Source: Paraburkholderia silvatlantica (lineage in GTDB: Bacteria; Pseudomonadota; Gammaproteobacteria; Burkholderiales; Burkholderiaceae). Taken from it: 64,000 nucleotides of DNA. The stretch covers positions 1 through 64,000 of the forward strand of contig NZ_QEOL01000002.1 in NCBI RefSeq assembly GCF_003096715.1. The letters run 5' to 3'. Below the pieces are notes generated by a model. It made no database searches. It had not been told where the DNA came from and saw nothing but the letters and a program-made list of their open reading frames with translations. Shown here piece by piece: positions 49,725-59,871 of this stretch (positions within the stretch are counted from its first letter, which is position 1; every line of letters begins with the position of its first letter). The position numbers and the translations under genes were made by a program.

Positions 49725-50495
49725 TCAGAGTGCGCGCACGCGCTCGATCATTTCCGCGCCGAACTGCACGTAGGCCTGCGCGCCGCGCGAGGCGCGATCG
49801 AACACCACGCCCGGCAAGCCGTAGCTTGGCGCTTCGGCCAGGCGCACATTGCGCGGAATCACGGCGTCGAACACCTTGTCGCCGAAGTGCTCTTTCAATT
49901 GCTCGGAAACCTGCTGCTGCAGCGTAATGCGCGGATCGAACATCACACGCAGAAGGCCGATCACCTTCAGGTCGCGATTCATGTTCGCGTGGACCTGCTT
50001 GATCGTGTTGATGAGATCCGAGAGGCCTTCCAGCGCGAAATATTCGCACTGCATCGGGATCACCACGCCATGGGCCGCGCACAGGCCGTTGAGCGTGAGC
50101 AGCGAAAGCGCCGGCGGGCAGTCGATCAGGACGAAGTCATAGTCGGCGTCGACTTCGGCGAGCGCGGCCTTCAGGCGCCGCTCGCGCTGCTCGACCGTCA
50201 CCAGTTCGACCTCGGCGCCGGCCAGCTCGCGGTTGGCCGGCAGCACGTCGTAGCCGACCTGCTCCGGCCGCGTGCGCGCGGCGTCCACCGTGACGCCGTC
50301 GACGAGCACCTCATACACCGTGTTCTCGCATGCGGCCTTGTCGATGCCGCTGCCCATCGTGGCGTTGCCCTGCGGGTCGAGGTCGATGAGAAGGACACGT
50401 TGTCCCTGCGATGCGAGGCTCGCGGCGAGATTGACCGTTGTCGTCGTCTTGCCGACGCCGCCCTTCTGGTTCGCAACGCAGAAGATTTTTGCCAT
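49725..50495 (-). CDS. parA: Chromosome-partitioning ATPase ParA
   Basis: A 256-residue deviant-Walker ATPase that moves ParB-parS complexes. Deviant Walker A NQKGGVGKTTTTVNLA, switch sequences DLDPQGNAT and DYDFVLIDCPPALSLL. Length and organisation match chromosomal Soj-type ParA without an N-terminal DNA-binding domain. Between rsmG and parB in the usual order. Confidence 0.97.
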   Translation of the reverse strand: MAKIFCVANQKGGVGKTTTTVNLAASLASQGQRVLLIDLDPQGNATMGSGIDKAACENTVYEVLVDGVTVDAARTRPEQVGYDVLPANRELAGAEVELVTVEQRERRLKAALAEVDADYDFVLIDCPPALSLLTLNGLCAAHGVVIPMQCEYFALEGLSDLINTIKQVHANMNRDLKVIGLLRVMFDPRITLQQQVSEQLKEHFGDKVFDAVIPRNVRLAEAPSYGLPGVVFDRASRGAQAYVQFGAEMIERVRAL

Positions 50496-50519
50496 CTTTC
50501 GTGTGTCCCTTTTACTGCC

Positions 50520-51233
50520 TTAAGAAGTTTGCTTACGTTCTGACGCGACCGGCTCAACCGACACTTCGATCAGGTGGCGCTCCGCGTCGAGCATCGGCAC
50601 GCTCAGGCGGATCGTATTCAGCGCCCGGGTGCCGGCCGGCAAGCGTTCGATCTCGCCTTCGGGGTGCACACCCTTCATGGCCCAGATCGCGCCGCCCTCG
50701 GCAACGAGATGACGGGCCAGTGTAACGAAATCGGCGAGATCCGCGAATGCCCGAGACACGATCAGATCGAATTTTTTCGTTACTTCGACGCCGGGACGCA
50801 GCGACTCGACCCGGCCGGTCACTACCGAGAGGTTCGCGAGTCCGAGTTCGGCCTTCGCCTGCGACTGGAACGCCGACTTCTTCTGCACGATATCGTTGAG
50901 CGTGACCCGCCACTCCGGACGCACGATCGCCAGCACGATGCCGGGCAGTCCGCCACCGGAGCCGACGTCGAGCACCGTCGCGTCGGCGCGCACCGGCAGG
51001 TGCGGCACGATCGAAAGCGAGTCGAGAATATGCTGGATCAACATCTGACGCGGATCGCGGATCGCCGTGAGGTTGTAGACGGCGTTCCACTTCGCGAGCA
51101 GCGCAACGTAGTCGAGCAACTGCTCGTACTGGCGCTCGGAGAGTTCGACACCAAGCGCCACTGCCCCCTCTTTCAGCAGACGAGCCAGCGCGTCACGATC
51201 CGCGATGCCGGGTTGCCTCGAGCGCCCCGTCAT
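50520..51233 (-). CDS. rsmG: 16S rRNA (guanine-527-N7)-methyltransferase
   Basis: A 237-residue SAM-dependent methyltransferase (GidB). SAM motif [20 protein letters not shown]; the family segment [13 protein letters not shown] precedes it. Its ATG overlaps the mnmG stop by four bases (ATGA), coupling translation. Normal length. Confidence 0.97.
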   Translation of the reverse strand: MTGRSRQPGIADRDALARLLKEGAVALGVELSERQYEQLLDYVALLAKWNAVYNLTAIRDPRQMLIQHILDSLSIVPHLPVRADATVLDVGSGGGLPGIVLAIVRPEWRVTLNDIVQKKSAFQSQAKAELGLANLSVVTGRVESLRPGVEVTKKFDLIVSRAFADLADFVTLARHLVAEGGAIWAMKGVHPEGEIERLPAGTRALNTIRLSVPMLDAERHLIEVSVEPVASERKQTS

Positions 51234-53197
51234 TGCGCCACCGGCGTCGAGTCGGTGCCGTTGTCGTCCGTAACACCCGGATTCTGGCGACGGCGGCCCA
51301 GGCCGCGCTTGAGGTGGACCATCAGCAGCGAGATCGCTGCAGGCGTAATGCCCGAAATGCGTGACGCCTGGCCGATCGTCTCAGGGCGGAACTGGTTCAG
51401 CTTCTGGCGCGCTTCAAACGACAGGCCACGCACTTCCGCATAATCGATGCCTTCGGGCAGACGGGTATTTTCTTGCGCGCCATTGCGTTCGATCTCGTCG
51501 GCCTGGCGATCGATATAACCCTGATATTTGATGCCGATTTCGATCTGCTCCTTGATCTGGGCGAGCAGAACTTCGTCGTCGGCAAGCGGAGCTTCCGGCG
51601 CGCAGGCGCCTTCACGCAGACCACAGACGCCGTCGTAGCTCACGCCCGGGCGACGCAGCAAATCTGCGAGGTTGTACTCGCGATCGATCGACTTGCCGAG
51701 GAGCGCAGTCGCTTCTTCGGCCGACAGCGTCTTCGGGTTCACCCACGTCGACTTCAGACGCTCTGTTTCACGTGAAACAGCATCGCGCTTGCGGCAGAAC
51801 GCGTCCCAACGTGCATCGTCAATCACCCCGAGCTCGCGACCGATCTCTGTCAGGCGCATATCCGCGTTGTCTTCTCGCAAGCTCAAGCGGTATTCGGCTC
51901 GGCTCGTGAACATGCGATACGGCTCGGAAACGCCCCGCGTCACCAGATCGTCGACCAACACGCCGAGGTACGCCTGATCGCGGCGCGGACACCATGCGTC
52001 TTTGCCCTGTACCTGCAGCCCTGCGTTCATGCCGGCGAGCAAGCCCTGCGCTGCCGCTTCTTCATAGCCCGTCGTGCCGTTAATCTGGCCCGCAAAGAAC
52101 AGGCCGTTGATCACCTTGGTTTCGAGCGAAGCCTTGAGCCCGCGCGGGTCGAAGTAGTCGTATTCGATTGCGTAGCCCGGACGCAGGATGTGCGCGTGCT
52201 CGAGGCCGCGCATCGAATGCACGAGTTCGAGTTGCACATCGAATGGCAGGCTCGTGGAGATGCCATTCGGGTAGAACTCGTTCGTCGTCAGCCCTTCCGG
52301 CTCGAGGAAGATCTGATGCGATTCCTTCGAAGCGAAGCGGTGAATCTTGTCCTCGATGGACGGGCAATAGCGCGGCCCCACCCCTTCGATCACGCCCGTG
52401 TACATCGGCGAGCGGTCGAGACCGCCGCGGATAATATCGTGCGTGCGCTCGTTCGTATGCGTGACCCAGCACGGGATCTGGCGCGGATGCTGCTCCGCGC
52501 GGCCCAGGAACGAGAACACCGGCACCGGATCGAGGTCGCCCGGCTGCTCTTCGAGCACCGAAAAGTCGATCGTGCGGCCGTCGATACGCGGCGGCGTGCC
52601 TGTCTTGAGACGGCCCTGCGGCAGCTTCAGCTCCTTCAGGCGCGACGAGAGCGTCACAGCGGCGGGATCGCCGGCGCGACCACCGGTGTAGTTGTTCAAG
52701 CCCACATGGATCTTGCCGTCGAGGAAGGTCCCCGCCGTCAGCACGACCGCACGGCTGCGGAAGCGGACTCCCACCTGCGTGACGGCGCCGACTACGCGGT
52801 CGCCTTCGACCATCAGGTCTTCCACGGCCTGCTGGAACAGCCACAAATTCGGCTGATTCTCGAGGCGTCGGCGGATCGCCGCCTTATAAAGAATGCGGTC
52901 GGCCTGCGCGCGCGTCGCCCGGACTGCCGGGCCCTTGGACGAATTGAGAATGCGGAACTGGATCCCGCCCTCGTCCGTCGCAGCGGCCATGGCGCCGCCG
53001 AGCGCGTCGACTTCCTTGACCAGATGGCCCTTGCCGATGCCGCCGATCGACGGATTGCAGCTCATCTGGCCGAGCGTTTCAATGTTGTGCGTCAGCAGGA
53101 GCGTCTTGACGCCCATGCGGGCGGCGGCAAGCGCAGCCTCGGTTCCGGCGTGACCGCCGCCGACGACGATGACGTCAAACTCTGTGGGATAAAGCAT
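51230..53197 (-). CDS. mnmG: tRNA uridine-5-carboxymethylaminomethyl modification enzyme, MnmG/GidA
   Basis: A 655-residue FAD protein that, with MnmE, modifies wobble U34 in tRNAs. N-terminal FAD motif [44 protein letters not shown]; and [17 protein letters not shown] are visible. A perfect parS sequence lies inside the gene (51764-51779). First gene of mnmG-rsmG-parA-parB, an origin-linked cluster. Confidence 0.98.
   Translation of the reverse strand: MLYPTEFDVIVVGGGHAGTEAALAAARMGVKTLLLTHNIETLGQMSCNPSIGGIGKGHLVKEVDALGGAMAAATDEGGIQFRILNSSKGPAVRATRAQADRILYKAAIRRRLENQPNLWLFQQAVEDLMVEGDRVVGAVTQVGVRFRSRAVVLTAGTFLDGKIHVGLNNYTGGRAGDPAAVTLSSRLKELKLPQGRLKTGTPPRIDGRTIDFSVLEEQPGDLDPVPVFSFLGRAEQHPRQIPCWVTHTNERTHDIIRGGLDRSPMYTGVIEGVGPRYCPSIEDKIHRFASKESHQIFLEPEGLTTNEFYPNGISTSLPFDVQLELVHSMRGLEHAHILRPGYAIEYDYFDPRGLKASLETKVINGLFFAGQINGTTGYEEAAAQGLLAGMNAGLQVQGKDAWCPRRDQAYLGVLVDDLVTRGVSEPYRMFTSRAEYRLSLREDNADMRLTEIGRELGVIDDARWDAFCRKRDAVSRETERLKSTWVNPKTLSAEEATALLGKSIDREYNLADLLRRPGVSYDGVCGLREGACAPEAPLADDEVLLAQIKEQIEIGIKYQGYIDRQADEIERNGAQENTRLPEGIDYAEVRGLSFEARQKLNQFRPETIGQASRISGITPAAISLLMVHLKRGLGRRRQNPGVTDDNGTDSTPVAQ
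51764..51779. promoter_or_regulatory. parS centromere site inside mnmG
   Basis: TGTTTCACGTGAAACA, an exact match to the conserved ParB-binding palindrome, within the coding part of mnmG. Confidence 0.95.
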
Positions 53198-53333
53198 GGC
53201 GGGACCTCACGCAGGGACGGAAACAACCGCGTGAGCCTTCTCAGAAAAAAGTGGTATGCGCGAATTATAACGGTTTCGAGTTTTCGGCCGTTCACGCCCG
53301 AATTTCGTTCCCTGGATTCGCCCAATACGAGGC

Positions 53334-53365
53334 AAAAAAAAGGCGTGTTTCACGTGAAACACGCC
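53334..53365 (-). terminator. Probable terminator of the livHMGF operon, overlapping a parS site
   Basis: On the minus strand, a 24-bp perfect palindrome (53342-53365) is followed at once by eight T, the form of a rho-independent terminator, 26 bp after the livF stop. The palindrome contains a complete parS. Confidence 0.75.
53346..53361. promoter_or_regulatory. parS centromere site downstream of mnmG
   Basis: TGTTTCACGTGAAACA, an exact match to the parS consensus, extended by GGCG/CGCC to a 24-bp perfect palindrome. It lies in the gap between mnmG and livF. Confidence 0.95.
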
Positions 53366-53391
53366 GCTCATTTCTACAGTGATAGACGAAG

Positions 53392-54141
53392 TCAGACCGG
53401 TTTCTTCGCTAGTCCGAGATACGTTTCAATCACGCGCGGATTCTGCGCCAACTCTCCCGCCGCCCCTTCTAGCGCCAGGTCTCCGGTTTCCAGCACATAG
53501 CCGTAGTCGGAAATCTGCAGTGCGGCGCGAGCGTTCTGCTCGATGAGCAGCGTCGCGACGCCGGTCTGCTTGAGCGCACCAATGATGTGGAAGATTTCCT
53601 TCACGATCAGCGGCGCGAGACCGAGACTCGGCTCATCCAGCATCAACAGATCGGGCTTGCCCATTAACGCGCGGCCGACCGCGAGCATCTGGCGCTCGCC
53701 GCCCGAGAGCGTACCAGCCGCCTGCGCCCGGCGCTCCTTCAGGCGCGGAAACAGCGTGAAAACCGGCTCGAGCTGATCGAGGAAATTACGCTCACCCGCG
53801 CGCTTGCGGCGGTACGCGCCGAGCACGAGGTTGTCCTCCACCGTCATCGAGGCGAACAGCTCGCGCTTTTCCGGCACGAGACACATGCCGCGCGCCACCC
53901 GCCGCTCGATCGGCAACGCGCCGATCTCTTCGCCCATATAGGCAATGCGGCCGCTCGCATGCCCCGTCACGGGCAGCGCGCCCATGATGGCGTTGAGCAG
54001 CGTGGACTTGCCCGCGCCGTTCGGACCGATCACGGAGACGATCTGCCCCGCGCCCACCTTGATCGCCGCTTTGTGCAGCGCCTCGATCTTGCCGTAGCGA
54101 ACCGCGAGTCCGGAAACTTCCAGTACGGGAGCCGTCATCAT
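53392..54141 (-). CDS. livF: Branched-chain amino acid-type ABC transporter ATPase (LivF)
   Basis: A 249-residue cytoplasmic ATPase. Walker [15 protein letters not shown], signature [15 protein letters not shown], Walker [14 protein letters not shown]. It overlaps the fused livM-livG gene by four bases (ATGA). Last gene of the operon, with a terminator/parS palindrome after it. Confidence 0.94.
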   Translation of the reverse strand: MMTAPVLEVSGLAVRYGKIEALHKAAIKVGAGQIVSVIGPNGAGKSTLLNAIMGALPVTGHASGRIAYMGEEIGALPIERRVARGMCLVPEKRELFASMTVEDNLVLGAYRRKRAGERNFLDQLEPVFTLFPRLKERRAQAAGTLSGGERQMLAVGRALMGKPDLLMLDEPSLGLAPLIVKEIFHIIGALKQTGVATLLIEQNARAALQISDYGYVLETGDLALEGAAGELAQNPRVIETYLGLAKKPV

Positions 54142-55925
54142 TCCACCCCGCCCAGATACGCTTCCAGCACGGCCGGATCCCTCTGTACCTCTTCCGGGAG
54201 CCCTTCTGCGATGCGCGTGCCGAACTCCATCACCACGAGGCGGTCGGTGAGATTCATCACGAAATCCATGTCGTGTTCGACCAGCAGCACGCTCATCCCC
54301 TCTTCTCTCAGTTTGCGCAGCAGGGCCGCCAGCTGTTGTTTTTCCTGGTAACGCAGGCCAGCCGCAGGCTCATCGAGCAGCAACAAGGTCGGATCGCAGC
54401 ACAGCGCGCGTGCGATCTCCAGAATCCGTTGCTGACCGAGCGCGAGGCTGCCCGCTTCGTCATACATATGCTGTTCGAGGCCCACGCGGCGGATCTGCTT
54501 CGCCGCCTCGCTCATGAGCCTGCCCTCTTCCGCCGCATTGAGCTTGGCCACGCTGCGCAGCACGCCCGCGTGGCCACGCAGGTGCGCGCCGATGGCGACG
54601 TTCTCGAGCACCGTCATCGTCGGCAGCAACTTGACGTGCTGGAACGTGCGGCCAATGCCGCGCGCGACGATTTCACGTGAAGTCAGACGGTCGATGCGCT
54701 CGCCGCGGAACGCGATCTCGCCGCTCGTCGGCTGAAGCACGCCGGTCACGAGATTGAAGGTCGTCGACTTGCCCGCACCGTTGGGACCGATCAGGCCAAT
54801 GATCTGCCCCGCCTTCACTTCGAAGCTCACATCGTTCACGGCCACGAGGCCGCCGAACTGCTTGCGCGCCTTGTTCACCGTCAGCAGCATTTCGCCGGCG
54901 GCCGGCTTGCTGCGCTGCGGCAAAGCCTCGGCATGCTCGGGCACATGCGCTTGCGGACCGCGCGGGAAGAAGCGCGCCACGAACGGCCAGACGCCGCGGC
55001 GCGCGTATTGCAGCAGCAGCACCATCAGAATGCCGAACACGATGATCTCGAAGTTGCCGTTCTCGCCGAGCAGCTTCGGCAGCAGCGTTTGCAGCCAGTC
55101 CTGCAGCACGGTGAGAATCGCCGCGCCCAGCACCGCGCCCCAGACGTGCGCCACGCCGCCCACCACGGCCATGAACAGATACTCGATGCCGTGATTCAGA
55201 CCGAACGGCGTCGGGTTCACCGCGCGCTGCAAATGCGCGTACAGGAAGCCCGAAACGGCGGCGAGCACGGCCGCATAGACGAAGATCACCACACGCATCC
55301 AGCCGGTGTTCACGCCCATTGCCTCGGCCATCAGGCCGCCGCCGCGCAGCGCGCGAATCGCCCGGCCCATGCGGCTATTCAGCAGATTCTGAACAGACAC
55401 CACGGACGCAAGCACCACGACCCAGATCAGGTAGTAGATGTGACGGCCCGATTCGAGGTCGATGCCCAGCACGTTCAGCACGGGAATGCCGTTGATGCCG
55501 TCGTACTTGCCGAGCATGTCGAGGTTGCCGAACAGGAAGAACAGCGCGAGGCCCCAGGCGATCGTACCGAGCGGCAGGAAATGGCCCGACAGACGCATCG
55601 TGACGAGCCCCAGCACGAGCGCCACGAGCCCCGTGATCAGCACGCCGACAATCAGCGCGAGCCACGGCGAAACGCCGTACTGCGTCGTCAGATAGGCGCT
55701 CGCGTAAGCACCGAGCCCGACGAACGCGGCCTGCCCGAAGCTCGTCATCCCGCCGATGCCGGTGAGCAGCACGAGCCCGATCGCGACGATCGAATACAGG
55801 CCGATGTAGTTGAGCAGCGTGATCCAGTACTCGGGCACGTGCAGCGGATGCGGCAGCACCGGCAAGGCGAACATCACCACGAGGAACAGCCAGAAGAAGC
55901 GGTTGTGCATGACGAATCGTTTCAT
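54138..55925 (-). CDS. Fused ABC permease-ATPase (LivM-LivG)
   Basis: A 595-residue fusion. Residues about 1-320 are a LivM-type permease with eight or so helices and the [20 protein letters not shown] segment. Residues about 345-595 are a LivG-type ATPase: Walker [15 protein letters not shown], signature [15 protein letters not shown], Walker [13 protein letters not shown] hydrophilic linker (about 320-345) joins them. In E. coli the two are separate proteins; fusion occurs in some Burkholderiales. It is between livH and livF and overlaps livF by four bases. Confidence 0.93.
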   Translation of the reverse strand: MKRFVMHNRFFWLFLVVMFALPVLPHPLHVPEYWITLLNYIGLYSIVAIGLVLLTGIGGMTSFGQAAFVGLGAYASAYLTTQYGVSPWLALIVGVLITGLVALVLGLVTMRLSGHFLPLGTIAWGLALFFLFGNLDMLGKYDGINGIPVLNVLGIDLESGRHIYYLIWVVVLASVVSVQNLLNSRMGRAIRALRGGGLMAEAMGVNTGWMRVVIFVYAAVLAAVSGFLYAHLQRAVNPTPFGLNHGIEYLFMAVVGGVAHVWGAVLGAAILTVLQDWLQTLLPKLLGENGNFEIIVFGILMVLLLQYARRGVWPFVARFFPRGPQAHVPEHAEALPQRSKPAAGEMLLTVNKARKQFGGLVAVNDVSFEVKAGQIIGLIGPNGAGKSTTFNLVTGVLQPTSGEIAFRGERIDRLTSREIVARGIGRTFQHVKLLPTMTVLENVAIGAHLRGHAGVLRSVAKLNAAEEGRLMSEAAKQIRRVGLEQHMYDEAGSLALGQQRILEIARALCCDPTLLLLDEPAAGLRYQEKQQLAALLRKLREEGMSVLLVEHDMDFVMNLTDRLVVMEFGTRIAEGLPEEVQRDPAVLEAYLGGVE

Positions 55926-55929
55926 CGCG

Positions 55930-56985
55930 TCACTCCTCTTCCTCTTCGGCGTGCGGCGTCGAGAGCGAGCGCCACAGCAGCACGGGGATGATCAGGGTGA
56001 ACACGATCACTTCCTTGTAAGCGCTCGCCCAGAACGACGAGTACGACTCCAGCAGGCCCACGAACACGGAACCTGCCGCAGCCAGCGGATAGCTCACCAG
56101 GCCGCCGATAATGGCGCCTACGAAGCCCTTGAGGCCGATCAGGAAGCCCGAGTCGTAGTAGATGGTGGTGAGCGGCGAGACGAGAATGCCGCACAGCGCG
56201 CCGAGGCCCGCGGCGAGCGTGAACGCGAGCCGCCCGGCCTGGGTGGTGCCGATGCCGACGAGCCGCGCGCCGAGCCGGTTCACCGAGGTCGCGCGCAGCG
56301 CCTTGCCCGAAATCGTGCGATCGAAATAGAGATACAGCGCGACGATCAGCACGGCGGCCGTGCCGGTCACCCACAGGCTTTGGCCCGAGATCGACAGGCT
56401 GCCGATGTTGAACGTGGCGTCGGAGAACGCGTTCGTGCGCGAGCCTTCCGCGCCGAACATCACGAGCCCGAGGCCCACCATCGCGAAGTGCACGGCCACT
56501 GCGACGATCAGCAGCAGCAGCGTGGTCGCCTCGGCGATGGGCTCATAGGCGAGGCGATAGATGAACGGCCCCATCGGCACCACGATCGCGAGCGTGAGCG
56601 CAATCTGGACGAGCATCGGCAGTGGCTGGCTCGCTACCCCGCGCGTCAGCGCGTAGAGCGCGATGGGGAAGAGCAGGTACTTGCCTGCAAGCGTCACGAG
56701 CGTGCGCGCCGCGTGGCGCCGCCTTTCGGCGTGACGCACGAGAGCGGCGGCCTCGACCACGAAGCACGCCGCGCCGAGCGCGACGAGCAGCCAGCAGGTG
56801 GCCGGAAACTTCTGCGATTGCAGTGCGGCGAGCGTGAGCGCGCCATACGAAACGAACTCGCCCTGCGGAATGAAGATCACCCGCGTGACGGAGAACACCA
56901 GCACCAGGGCGAGCGCAAGCAGCGCATAGATCGCACCGGTGGTGATGCCGTCCTGTGCGAGGATCGCGGCGATCGATAAATCCAT
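55930..56985 (-). CDS. livH: Branched-chain amino acid-type ABC transporter permease (LivH)
   Basis: A 351-residue permease with about eight helices. It has GAIYALLALALVLVFSVTRVIFIPQGEFVSYGAL and the conserved GLKGFVGAIIGGL loop. It is about 50 residues longer than E. coli LivH because of an extra hydrophobic/basic stretch near residues 60-115. The ATG at 56985 is preceded by GAGGGGAGT and was chosen over an 85-residue upstream extension. It ends four bases before the fused livM-livG gene and is likely translated with it. Confidence 0.93.
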   Translation of the reverse strand: MDLSIAAILAQDGITTGAIYALLALALVLVFSVTRVIFIPQGEFVSYGALTLAALQSQKFPATCWLLVALGAACFVVEAAALVRHAERRRHAARTLVTLAGKYLLFPIALYALTRGVASQPLPMLVQIALTLAIVVPMGPFIYRLAYEPIAEATTLLLLIVAVAVHFAMVGLGLVMFGAEGSRTNAFSDATFNIGSLSISGQSLWVTGTAAVLIVALYLYFDRTISGKALRATSVNRLGARLVGIGTTQAGRLAFTLAAGLGALCGILVSPLTTIYYDSGFLIGLKGFVGAIIGGLVSYPLAAAGSVFVGLLESYSSFWASAYKEVIVFTLIIPVLLWRSLSTPHAEEEEE

Positions 56986-57241
56986 ACTCCCCTCTTCCTG
57001 AAACCTTCTGGAACCCGGAAAAACAGCGACGTCGGAAAAACGGCAATGCTGGCGTGAACCGTCGGAGGCGCGGTTCGGGCTGCACGTGTGAAAAGCCGGC
57101 GCGCGGCGACGGGGCCGCACGCCGGACCTGCTTGTTCTTGCTTGCTTTGGCTTGTGCCCGATTGTCAGTGGCCAGAATGACGCCGTGACACGCGTGCATG
57201 TTTCACGGGAAAACGCACCGCGCTTTCCCGTGTGCCGCACG

Positions 57242-58411
57242 TTATTCGCTCTGCAGCTTCCACTTGTTGTTGACGATCTCGACGATCACGCGCGCGCGCT
57301 GGTCGAGGCCCGCATGATCCGTCGCGCTCATGTTGAAGATGCCGTGCGCGCCCGCCACGTCCTGCGAGTTTTCGAGCGCGGCGCGCAGCGCCACGCGGAA
57401 CGCCTCGGTGCCGGGCTGGCCCGCCTTCAGCGCGACCGGAATCGCGCGCTGAAGCAACTGGCCGGCATCCCACGCATGACCGCCGAAGGTCGCCACCGTG
57501 CCCACGCCATAGGCCTTCTCATAGGCCGCCTTGTAGGCCAGCGCCGACTTCTTCACGGGGTTCGAATCGGGCAGCTGGTCGGCCACGAGAATCGGGCCTG
57601 CGGGCAGCAGCTCCCCTTCGCAATCCTTGCCGCAGACGCGCAGGAAGTCGTTGTTCGCCACGCCGTGCGTCTGATAGATCTTGCCCTTGTAGCCGCGATC
57701 CTTGAGCGTCGTCGCAGGCAGCGCCGCAGGTGTGCCCGAGCCTGCGATCAGGATCGCCTCGGGGTTCGCCGACATCAGCTTGAGCGCCTGGCCCGTCACC
57801 GACGAATCGGTGCGGTTATAGCGCTCGTTCGCCACGATCTTGAGGTTGTGCTTCGCGGCTGCGCCGGTGAATTCCTTGAGCCAGCTGTCGCCGTAGGCGT
57901 CGGTGAAGCCGATGAAGCCCACCGTCTTCACGCCCTGCTTCTCCATGTAGCTCGCGAGCGCGTCGGCCATCAGGCTGTCGTTCTGCGGCGTCTTGAAGGC
58001 CCACTGACGCTTCGCGTCGATGGGCTCGACGATCGCGGCGGAGGCGGCGAGCGAGATCATCGGCGTCTTGCCCTGCGCGGCGACGTCGAGCATGGCGAGC
58101 GAGTTCGGCGTGACCGACGAGCCGATGATCGCGTCCACGTGATCTTCGTCGATCAGCTTGTGCGTGTTCTGCACGGCCTTGCTCGTGTCCGAGGCGTCGT
58201 CGAGCACGATGTATTGCACGCTCTTGCCCGCGATCTCCTTGGGCAGCAGCGCGATGGTGTTCTTCTCGGGAATGCCGAGCGACGCGGCCGGCCCCGTTGC
58301 CGAAAGCGTCACGCCAATCTTCACCTGCGCGGCGGCGATGCCCGCCGTGCCCATCAGTGCCGCTGCGAGTCCGGCACTCATCGAGCTCAATACCCACTTC
58401 TTCGTTTTCAT
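57242..58411 (-). CDS. Periplasmic substrate-binding protein, first of a tandem pair
   Basis: A 389-residue LivK-type binding protein, next to livH. Signal peptide ends at GIAAAQ; the mature start is VKIGVTLSATGPAASLGIPE, typical of amino-acid and aromatic-acid binders. A pair of cysteines (RVCGKDCEG) probably forms a disulfide. Very similar along its length to the following gene at 58705, so the two arose by duplication. It probably feeds the livHMGF operon in which it lies; the ligand is not known. Confidence 0.92.
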   Translation of the reverse strand: MKTKKWVLSSMSAGLAAALMGTAGIAAAQVKIGVTLSATGPAASLGIPEKNTIALLPKEIAGKSVQYIVLDDASDTSKAVQNTHKLIDEDHVDAIIGSSVTPNSLAMLDVAAQGKTPMISLAASAAIVEPIDAKRQWAFKTPQNDSLMADALASYMEKQGVKTVGFIGFTDAYGDSWLKEFTGAAAKHNLKIVANERYNRTDSSVTGQALKLMSANPEAILIAGSGTPAALPATTLKDRGYKGKIYQTHGVANNDFLRVCGKDCEGELLPAGPILVADQLPDSNPVKKSALAYKAAYEKAYGVGTVATFGGHAWDAGQLLQRAIPVALKAGQPGTEAFRVALRAALENSQDVAGAHGIFNMSATDHAGLDQRARVIVEIVNNKWKLQSE

Positions 58412-58645
58412 TGCGCGTCTCCAAACGCCTGGCCTGCGTGTTGTCGATTGATCCTGCGCCGATTACTAGGATGTTCGTAAATCGACGCCGGCCTTTGAGT
58501 GTAGTAATCGGGATCGCGCGTGTAATGCATGGTTTTCCCTGCCTGCGGCGCCGCACAAGCCGCCGCGCGCCAGGCTGCGCTCCCCGCCTTATCGACTGCC
58601 TGACTCCCTGCTCACCTGCTGCTGCAAAGCCGTTGTAACGGCAAC

Positions 58646-58677
58646 AAAAAAGGCACCTCGACCGAGCGTGCCTTTTC
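58646..58677 (-). terminator. Terminator after the second binding-protein gene
   Basis: AAAAAAGGCAC...GTGCCTTTT forms a stem with T-run on the minus strand just after the stop at 58705, separating the two tandem binder genes into different transcripts. Confidence 0.75.
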
Positions 58678-58704
58678 GTGTTTCGTGCGTCATTCAACCG
58701 GCGC

Positions 58705-59871
58705 TCAATCGCCGGCGAGTTTCCACTTGCCGCCGACGATCTCCACCATCACGCGGGCACGCTGGTCGAGACCCGCGTGGTCCGTCGCGCTCATGTTGAA
58801 GATGCCGTGCGCGCCTGCCACGTCGTGCGAGTTTCCGAGCGCGGCGCGCAGCGCATCGCGGAAGGCCTTCGAGCCCGGCTGACCGGCTTTCAGCGCGGCG
58901 GGAACCGCGTGCTGGAGCAGGACACCCGCGTCCCACGCGTGACCGCCGAAAGTCGAGATCGAGCCCGCGCCATAAGCCTTTTCATACGCGGCCTGATACG
59001 CAAGCGCCGATTGCTTCACGGGATTCGAATCGGGCAATTGATCGGCGACGAGCAGCGGCCCGGCGGGCAGATACGTGCCGTCGCAGTCCTTGCCGCACAC
59101 GCGCAGGAAGTCGTTGTTGGCCACGCCGTGCGTCTGGTAGTACTTGCCCGCGTAGCCGCGCTCCCTGAGCGTTTTCTGCGGCAACGCAGCCGGCGTGCCC
59201 GCACCCGCGATCAGCACCGCGTCGGGGTGCTGCGAGATCATCTTGAGCACCTGGCCCGTGACCGATGCGTCGTTACGCGCGAAGCGTTCGTTCGCGACGA
59301 CCTTGATGTTCTGTTTGGCGGCAGCCGCGCTGAATGCCTTGTACCAGCTCTCGCCATAAGCGTCTGCGAAGCCGATGAAAGCCACCGTCTTCACGCCGTG
59401 CGCGGCCATGTGCTGCGCGATGGCGCCGGCCATCAGCGCGTCGTTCTGCGGCGTCTTGAAGACCCACGAGCGTTTGGCATCCATCGGCTCGACGATCGAG
59501 GCCGCTGCGGCCATCGAGATCATCGGCGTGGACGTTTGCGCGGCCACGTCGATCATGGCGAGCGAGTTGGGCACGACAGTCGAGCCGATCAAGGCGTCGA
59601 CGTGATCTTCGCTCGTGAGCTTGCGCGCGTTCTTCACCGCTTGCGTGGAATCCGTGGCGTCGTCGAGCACGATGTAATCGATCTTCTGGCCCGCGATTTC
59701 CTTCGGCAGCAGCGCAACGGTGTTCCTTTCCGGAATCCCGAGCGAGGCAGCCGGACCCGTAGCCGACAGCGTCACACCGATCTTCACATCTGCATACGCC
59801 CCGCCGGCCGTCGCCGCGAGCACCCCGGTCGCGACGCAAGCCGCCCCCATCCAGCGCAAAACCCACTGCAT
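58705..59871 (-). CDS. Periplasmic substrate-binding protein, second of a tandem pair
   Basis: A 388-residue paralogue of the 57242 protein: signal peptide, then VKIGVTLSATGPAASLGIPE, the same RVCGKDCDG cysteine pair and a nearly identical C-terminal end, GAHGIFNMSATDHAGLDQRAR. AAGGAG lies five bases before the ATG at 59871; a 12-residue upstream extension is less likely. A terminator divides it from its copy, so it may be regulated separately and give the same transporter a second specificity. Confidence 0.92.
   Translation of the reverse strand: MQWVLRWMGAACVATGVLAATAGGAYADVKIGVTLSATGPAASLGIPERNTVALLPKEIAGQKIDYIVLDDATDSTQAVKNARKLTSEDHVDALIGSTVVPNSLAMIDVAAQTSTPMISMAAAASIVEPMDAKRSWVFKTPQNDALMAGAIAQHMAAHGVKTVAFIGFADAYGESWYKAFSAAAAKQNIKVVANERFARNDASVTGQVLKMISQHPDAVLIAGAGTPAALPQKTLRERGYAGKYYQTHGVANNDFLRVCGKDCDGTYLPAGPLLVADQLPDSNPVKQSALAYQAAYEKAYGAGSISTFGGHAWDAGVLLQHAVPAALKAGQPGSKAFRDALRAALGNSHDVAGAHGIFNMSATDHAGLDQRARVMVEIVGGKWKLAGD

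Noticed and set aside
57200..57215. Sequence resembling parS (TGTTTCACGGGAAAAC)
   Set aside because: Three mismatches in the 16-bp consensus, two of them destroying the right half-palindrome.
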